The position numbers and the translations under genes are program-made. A stretch of 64,000 nt of DNA from Rhodococcus gordoniae (GTDB taxonomy: Bacteria > Actinomycetota > Actinomycetes > Mycobacteriales > Mycobacteriaceae), in the NCBI RefSeq assembly GCF_001646655.1, contig NZ_LPZN01000017.1, positions 124,001 to 188,000 on the forward strand, written 5' to 3'. Every line of letters starts with the position of its first letter. Within the stretch, counting starts at the first letter, position 1. This document shows positions 59,881-64,000 of the stretch, in pieces. The notes beneath the pieces are model-generated. The model had not been told where the DNA came from. It was given only the letters and a program-made list of their open reading frames with translations, and ran no database searches.

Positions 59881-60045
59881 AATCGGGACGGGGAAGATAT
59901 CGACCTGGTGATTGTGAACCGGATCACTTATTTTCTGCAGGAGGGGGGTTATTCCTCTGTTTCGACGGGTAGCCAGATGCCAGCCCGGGAAAATCCGGGC
60001 GACCCGGTACGAATCGGGCCGGGTTCGAATCGACACGAGGAGAAG

Positions 60046-60144
60046 ATGATGACCGAGATCCTGAATGCCTTCATCGAGAACTTCAACGTCGTTCTGCAGA
60101 CCCTGTCGACCGGTAGCGCGGACCTGATCGACACCGTGGTCTGA
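60046..60144 (+). CDS. Micro-protein of 31-32 residues
   Basis: MTEILNAFIENFNVVLQTLS then TGSADLIDTVV, preceded by a strong CGAGGAGAAG site and followed by a hairpin at 60200-60243. It is amphipathic and acidic. Size and style recall small mycolata envelope peptides (PorA/PorH-like), but the resemblance is only general. Two adjacent ATGs at 60046 and 60049. Likely translated; function unknown. Confidence 0.55.
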   Translation: MMTEILNAFIENFNVVLQTLSTGSADLIDTVV

Positions 60145-60199
60145 CCGGAGTCCACCGGGAAGATCGGAGGGTTCTTCCCGAAAACTCCACTGCCCCTGA

Positions 60200-60243
60200 G
60201 GAGATCTGCCACGCTGACTCAGCTGCCACCGTGGCAGATCTCC
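60200..60243 (+). terminator. Strong hairpin after micro-protein
   Basis: GGAGATCTGCCAC (60200-60212) pairs perfectly with GTGGCAGATCTCC (60231-60243); the stem is followed by TTATGCC rather than a T-run. Probable terminator of the 60046 gene. Confidence 0.65.
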
Positions 60244-60592
60244 TTATGCCAACTGACGGTCGACCATTGCAGCTCGGCCGCCGAGGCAATGTCGATCACC
60301 TCGCGGAATGTCCGATCCTTCGTCTGCGAGAGACAACCACGAATACGTGTGGATATGCATGAATAAGGCGTCATGTGTTATCGATACGATCACACACGTC
60401 ATTGTCGCGTTTGTCAGGGGGTTCCTGGTGAATGATTCGAAAGCGCATTACCTCAGAGGGCGCCGTGATATTAATGCGTTCGGCTTCCCGGATTGCGCGT
60501 GGCGTACTGACGATGGGGCTCGTGTCCTGTGGTACGCGTGACGACACCGACCCCGGTCTCTGCTCGAAACCCCGACATCAGCCGGCGCGACG
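60244..60592. other. No gene recognised
   Basis: About 350 bp, somewhat AT-richer than surroundings (ATACGTGTGGATATGCATGAATAAGG). No reading frame with protein character on either strand; might carry the promoter for the next gene. Confidence 0.35.
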
Positions 60593-60949
60593 GTGACCTC
60601 GGAAACCGCACCGCAGAAGCGGCAACCGGGTGGCGACGACGAAGGACTGCCCGTCGAGACGTCGGACAGCAGTGTCGAGGCCCGACTGAAAGCAGCGGGG
60701 GTGAGCGATGCGCTGGTGTGTGAGCTCGGTGCCCGCGCCGACGGTACCGGTTACGGACTCGACGGCGAAGCCGCCACATTCGCCCAGCGGGAGGATTTCG
60801 CGGTGATGATCGCGCAGACCTGCGCGGAGGTGGCCAGCGGATACCGCAGCTGGGAACAGGCGATCGACGACGACGTCGCCCAGGGGACACCGGTAGCGTC
60901 GGCGTCGAGACTGTGCAGTTATCTGCGCACCGCCTTCGGCCCCAGGTGA
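60593..60949 (+). CDS. Hypothetical protein, 118 residues
   Basis: GTG start. Disordered N-terminus (TSETAPQKRQPGGDDEG), then a helical body VEARLKAAGVSDALVCELGARA, FAQREDFAVMIAQTCAEVAS and SASRLCSYLRTAFGPR. Unknown family. The next gene starts about 50 bp downstream, suggesting a small operon. Confidence 0.5.
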   Translation: MTSETAPQKRQPGGDDEGLPVETSDSSVEARLKAAGVSDALVCELGARADGTGYGLDGEAATFAQREDFAVMIAQTCAEVASGYRSWEQAIDDDVAQGTPVASASRLCSYLRTAFGPR

Positions 60950-61004
60950 GCGCCTCGACTCTGTCCTGGTACCAGGGACGCTTCGAGGCGGTGCCACTGT
61001 CCGA

Positions 61005-61465
61005 GTGCACCTCCCGCCTGGGGAGTTCACCTTCGGTCGGGGATACGCGTTCCGCTTCGCCGCCGACACCGTGCTGTGCCTCGAGGATTACTCCGATCGG
61101 GGTGACCGTGGCGGGCACGAATTGTGGAGCGCTGATGTGGTGTTCGCTGACGCGGTGGCCGAGGATGTGGCCCTGGATGCCGCCCGGCAACTGCTGCCCG
61201 AAGATGCGGTCGAGGACAGTCGACCGGTGGCACGAACGCGACCGGTCCCAACAGTTGCCTGAGCGTCGATCACCACTCGGAACGTCTCGAAGGCCACGCC
61301 CGGGATGCGGTGTCACGACGGACGAACGATCCGGACTACGTCAACATCCACCTGTATTCCGAGCGTGAATCGGATCTGGGATCGTCGGCGCCGTATACCG
61401 GCACCGTGCAGCTCGCGTTGCTGAGCGCCTCCCTCAGCAACGACACCGACGATCCGGTGTGTTGA
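61005..61465 (+). pseudogene. Hypothetical protein, apparent frameshift
   Basis: The first part from GTG 61005 reads HLPPGEFTFGRGYAFRFAAD, then VLCLEDYSDRGDRGGHELWS and DVALDAARQLLPEDAVED before stopping at 61262. In the next frame, coding-quality sequence continues (SVDHHSERLEGHARDAVSRR, NDPDYVNIHLYSERESDLGS, TVQLALLSASLSNDTDDPVC) to 61465. One indel near 61230-61255 would join them; two overlapping genes are less likely. Confidence 0.45.
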
Positions 61466-61918
61466 CCCACACCCTTCGGCATCCGTTACCGCATGGCCTG
61501 GTGGTCGTGTCGGCTCGTTCACTTGGCGTTGGGGCGATAACACCCTTGGCATTCGCACGCCCGAGCCTGCTCGGTGGTCATTGTGTGCTGCCGTGACCCT
61601 CGGTTCAGCCACTGTCGAACAAGCGCATCGAGCTGGTATGGGTGGTGAACCAGCGCACCGGCCCGAAGTCGTCGGCACCGGAGACCAGTTCGTGCTGCCC
61701 CCTCCTTTCACCCGGGCCGGAGCTCGCGATCGCGCTGCGCGTCGGATGCTCTCCGATCAGCCCGGGTGATGTCGGCGCCGACCGCACCGAGGTCACTGTC
61801 CGATAACAAGCACATTTTTGATAAAGCTCATGTGTCGAAAGCGCTGCGACGGGTATTCCTGGACCAGCGTCCGACACAGGATGCACATTCGATCCCACAC
61901 TGCACAGGAGGAATACAC
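61466..61918. other. Intergenic, nothing recognised
   Basis: About 450 bp without a supportable gene. The last 100 bp presumably hold the promoter of the micro-protein at 61919. Confidence 0.35.
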
Positions 61919-61984
61919 ATGCTTCTCGGATCTCTCGCCCTGACCCTCGGCGGCCTGCTTGCAGCCCTGGGCATCGTGCTCTGA
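61919..61984 (+). CDS. Hydrophobic micro-protein of 21 residues
   Basis: MLLGSLALTLGGLLAALGIV plus a final L; a single transmembrane-like segment with no charges. The start is preceded by CAGGAGGAATACAC, among the best ribosome-binding sites in the window, and the stop is followed 19 bp later by a strong terminator. This tight design argues for a real gene (membrane peptide, or type I toxin-like). No antisense partner was identified. Confidence 0.65.
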   Translation: MLLGSLALTLGGLLAALGIVL

Positions 61985-62003
61985 ACCCGCTCACCGACCG
62001 CAT

Positions 62004-62050
62004 CCGCGTCCGTCCCCATCCCTCCGGGGGCGGACGCGGTCCCCTTTTTA
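62004..62050 (+). terminator. Intrinsic terminator of micro-protein gene
   Basis: CCGCGTCCGTCCCC (62004-62017) pairs with GGGGGCGGACGCGG (62026-62039), followed by TCCCCTTTTTA. Fourteen-base GC stem plus T-run: a textbook rho-independent terminator, rare in this genome type. Confidence 0.85.
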
Positions 62051-62111
62051 CCCTGGAATCTCGGTGGGGTGCAGGGTAGTCCGAAGAGTTTCCCGGGCCC
62101 GCCCCGCCGCC

Positions 62112-62249
62112 GTGGCCCAGACCTGGTTCCCCGGCCTGAACCCGCTCCTCGACGACCGTCCGCCGGCGCTGCTGCTGCGCGAAGGAGACCTCCCCGACGT
62201 CGGCCCGAAGGTCCTCGCCGCGGCCCGGCAGTTCGCGGCGGTCGGATGA
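62112..62249 (+). pseudogene. C-terminal relic resembling an MbcA/Xre-type antitoxin
   Basis: The 45-residue fragment from GTG 62112 reads QTWFPGLNPLLDDRPPALLL, then REGDLPDVGPKVLAAARQF. W...NP.LDDRPPALLL with a closing VL.AAR.F helix is the C-terminal pattern of DUF2384/MbcA-type antitoxins. Its stop overlaps an ATG (GGATGAACG) whose first codons NAPDPTLIRIPRGDI resemble the start of a RES-domain toxin before the frame degenerates. Likely a dead toxin-antitoxin remnant. Confidence 0.35.
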
Positions 62250-62740
62250 ACGCACCGGACCCGACGCTGATCCGGATCCCGCGCGGCGATATCGCTGCAT
62301 CCACGTCGACGGCGTGGTCGCCTACCTGCCTGGCGCTCACCACTCGAGTTCGTGTCGGTACTCGATTTCCTGGTCGCAGTCCTGTCACGGTGAGGACCGG
62401 GGTGTTGCCGATGCTCCCGCATAGCAACAAGGACCGGAACAAGAACGACCGGAACAAGGCAGAAGTGCCGCCGACACCGCTACCGGTGCCAGCACCGCCG
62501 TCACGCATGCCGACGGGTCGAAAACGGGATGAAAACAGAACGACTGGTCTGATAAGTTGGATTCGCTGTCATGCAACTGGCATCGGGACGGTTCACTGCG
62601 AGAGCTTTCGAAGCGGATACCGGTTCGCGTCAGCGCTGGGTCTCGAGGGGCTCGGTGATCGAACCGCAGCCTACAAGAAATTCCCGACCGGAAGGGTGAG
62701 TTGACGCCAATGCCAAGACAACCCGGGAGAGCGCCCTTCA
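62250..62740. other. Degraded sequence before aminotransferase
   Basis: About 490 bp. The first ~90 bp may be the start of a decayed RES-like toxin gene (see 62112-62249). A short direct repeat GACCGGAACAAG at about 62430 and 62448 is present. The last 40 bp hold the promoter and ribosome-binding region of the next gene. Confidence 0.35.
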
Positions 62741-63961
62741 ATGAGTAGCCCCATCAACCAGGCTCGCAAACTCGAACAGGTGCGATACGACATCCGCGGA
62801 CGCATCCTGGACAAGACGGAAGAACTCGAAGCCGAGGGTCACACTATCCTCAGGCTGAATGTGGGTAACCCGGCGCCGTTCGGGTTCGAAGCTCCCGACG
62901 AGATCATGATGGCGATGATCCGGAATCTCCCCACCTCTCAGGGATACTGCGACTCACGCGGGTTGTTCTCCGCCCGGACCGCGGTGGTGCAGTATTACCA
63001 AAGCAGGGGCATTACTGCACTCGACGTAGACGATGTCTACCTCGGAAACGGCGTTTCCGAGCTGATCACGATGACCCTCCAAGCGATGTGCGATCCTGGG
63101 GACGAGATCCTCATTCCAGCACCGGACTATCCGCTGTGGACTGCCTCCGTGGCGCTTGCGGGCGGAACACCGGTGCACTACTTGACGGATGAGGTCAGCG
63201 CCTGGGCTCCGGATTTCGAAGACCTCGAGGCGCGCATCACCGACCGCACCCGGGGCATCGTCGTGATCAATCCGAACAATCCCACAGGTGCCGTCTATTC
63301 GCCGGCAGTGCTCCAACGATTCGCCGGCATCGCACGCAGACATGACCTCGTACTGTTCGCGGACGAAATCTACGAGAAAATCGTCTACGACAACCAGGAC
63401 GTGACCAATCTGGCTTCATTGACCGGCAGCGACGTCCTGTGTTTGACCTACTCGGGGCTGTCCAAGGCCTACCGGGTGTGCGGGTTCCGCGCGGGCTGGT
63501 TGGCCATTACCGGTCCACGTCACCGCGCCTTCAGTTTCATCGAGGGCATCAAGCTCCTCGCCAATATGCGGATGTGTGCCAATGTCCCGGCGCAGCATGC
63601 CATTCAGACGGCGCTCGGCGGCTATCAATCCATCAACGACCTGCTTCTGCCGAAGGGGCGGTTGACCGAACAGCGCAACCTCGCTCACCGGATGCTCAAC
63701 GAGATCGACGGTGTCAGTTGTGAGCAAGCGCGAGGGTCGCTATACCTGTTTCCGCGCCTTGATACCGATCGATTCGGCATCGTCGACGACGAGAAGTTCG
63801 CCCTGGACCTCCTCAGCTCGGAAAAGATCCTCATCAGTCACGGCCGGGCATTCAACTGGTCCAAGCCCGACCACTTTCGGCTGGTGACTCTGCCGAGGGT
63901 CGATGAACTCGGTACGGCGCTCGATCGCCTCGGTAACTTCTTGAGCCACTATCGGCAATAG
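62741..63961 (+). CDS. PLP-dependent aminotransferase (AlaA/AspC-like)
   Basis: 406 residues, complete. Class I/II aminotransferase: NVGNPAPFGFEAPDEIMMAM, LPTSQGYCDSRGLFSARTAVVQYY, the NPNNPTGAVYSPAVL loop, FADEIYEKIVYD, the PLP lysine in SGLSKAYRVCGFRAGWL, and the substrate arginine in DHFRLVTLPRVDEL. The similarity style is that of AlaA (glutamate-pyruvate aminotransferase) and mycobacterial AspC. It interconverts pyruvate and alanine or oxaloacetate and aspartate. It is the first clearly chromosomal housekeeping gene after the repeat region. Confidence 0.92.
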   Translation: MSSPINQARKLEQVRYDIRGRILDKTEELEAEGHTILRLNVGNPAPFGFEAPDEIMMAMIRNLPTSQGYCDSRGLFSARTAVVQYYQSRGITALDVDDVYLGNGVSELITMTLQAMCDPGDEILIPAPDYPLWTASVALAGGTPVHYLTDEVSAWAPDFEDLEARITDRTRGIVVINPNNPTGAVYSPAVLQRFAGIARRHDLVLFADEIYEKIVYDNQDVTNLASLTGSDVLCLTYSGLSKAYRVCGFRAGWLAITGPRHRAFSFIEGIKLLANMRMCANVPAQHAIQTALGGYQSINDLLLPKGRLTEQRNLAHRMLNEIDGVSCEQARGSLYLFPRLDTDRFGIVDDEKFALDLLSSEKILISHGRAFNWSKPDHFRLVTLPRVDELGTALDRLGNFLSHYRQ

Positions 63962-64000
63962 CCTTCCGGCTGGGAGGAAGGGCCACGGGTCTATGGTCGC

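Overview
The window is high-GC actinobacterial DNA. Frequent GTG starts, many 4-base ATGA/GTGA gene overlaps, ANTAR and DUF5994 proteins, an arsenate-mycothiol-transferase type ArsC and a CmtR-like repressor all fit the Rhodococcus/Nocardiaceae group; that is my inference and no species is claimed. The window holds no rRNA, no CRISPR array and no tRNA gene that I could recognise.

Layout. (1) About 1-8.8 kb: a catabolic cluster on the minus strand (qor-like reductase, TauD/TfdA dioxygenase, BKACE beta-keto acid cleavage enzyme, serine hydrolase, two CoA-transferase subunits, acyl-CoA ligase running off the left edge). It is read away from a divergent AraC-type regulator, which is followed by a carboxymuconolactone-decarboxylase-like protein and an MFS permease. 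(2) 8.9-14.8 kb: a lone response regulator, a cold-shock protein, a GAF-ANTAR regulator, a DUF5994 protein, small hypotheticals and a gene-poor stretch of about 1.9 kb. (3) 15,060-42,504: a complete 27.4 kb Tn7-like transposon, with ends TGTAGGTT...AACCTACA, a perfect 5-bp target duplication GCTGA on both sides, repeated transposase sites inside each end, and tnsA-tnsB-tnsC-tniQ genes reading inward from the right end. Its cargo is metal and metalloid resistance: an arsenic block (two flavin monooxygenase-like proteins, an MFS permease, an ArsR-ArsN-like fusion, a thioredoxin-like protein), a copper block (sialidase-like lipoprotein, CopB-type ATPase, Met-rich DUF305 protein, multicopper oxidase, SHOCT protein, two-component pair), a second arsenic block (three arsC, acr3, arsR, arsD, arsA) and a cadmium/zinc block (DUF3703, P-type ATPase, CmtR-like repressor). 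A 212-bp mini-element carrying both ends of a related transposon lies 7 bp outside the left end. (4) 42.5-51.7 kb: a decayed accessory region with a truncated tyrosine recombinase, an IS3-type and an IS256-type element, three damaged NUDIX genes, an APH-like kinase, a frameshifted ComB-like gene and a DinB protein. (5) 51.9-62.7 kb: an accessory region rich in repeats. It has two copies of a probable structured RNA, four long GC-rich palindromes, two dif-like sites (ATGGATAA-N6-TTATCCAT) bracketing an AbiEi/AbiEii-type toxin-antitoxin operon, an ApeA/HEPN-like candidate defence protein, gene relics and two micro-proteins. (6) 62.7-64 kb: an AlaA/AspC-type aminotransferase.

How it works together. 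The transposon is a self-contained multi-metal resistance island with its own mobilisation genes. Its cargo genes read intact while many genes to its right are frameshifted or truncated, which suggests it arrived recently in a tolerant, decaying accessory region (or that the right-hand stretch carries assembly errors). The 53-59 kb region looks like a separate mobile or defence locus whose repeats and dif-like sites are not explained by the transposon.
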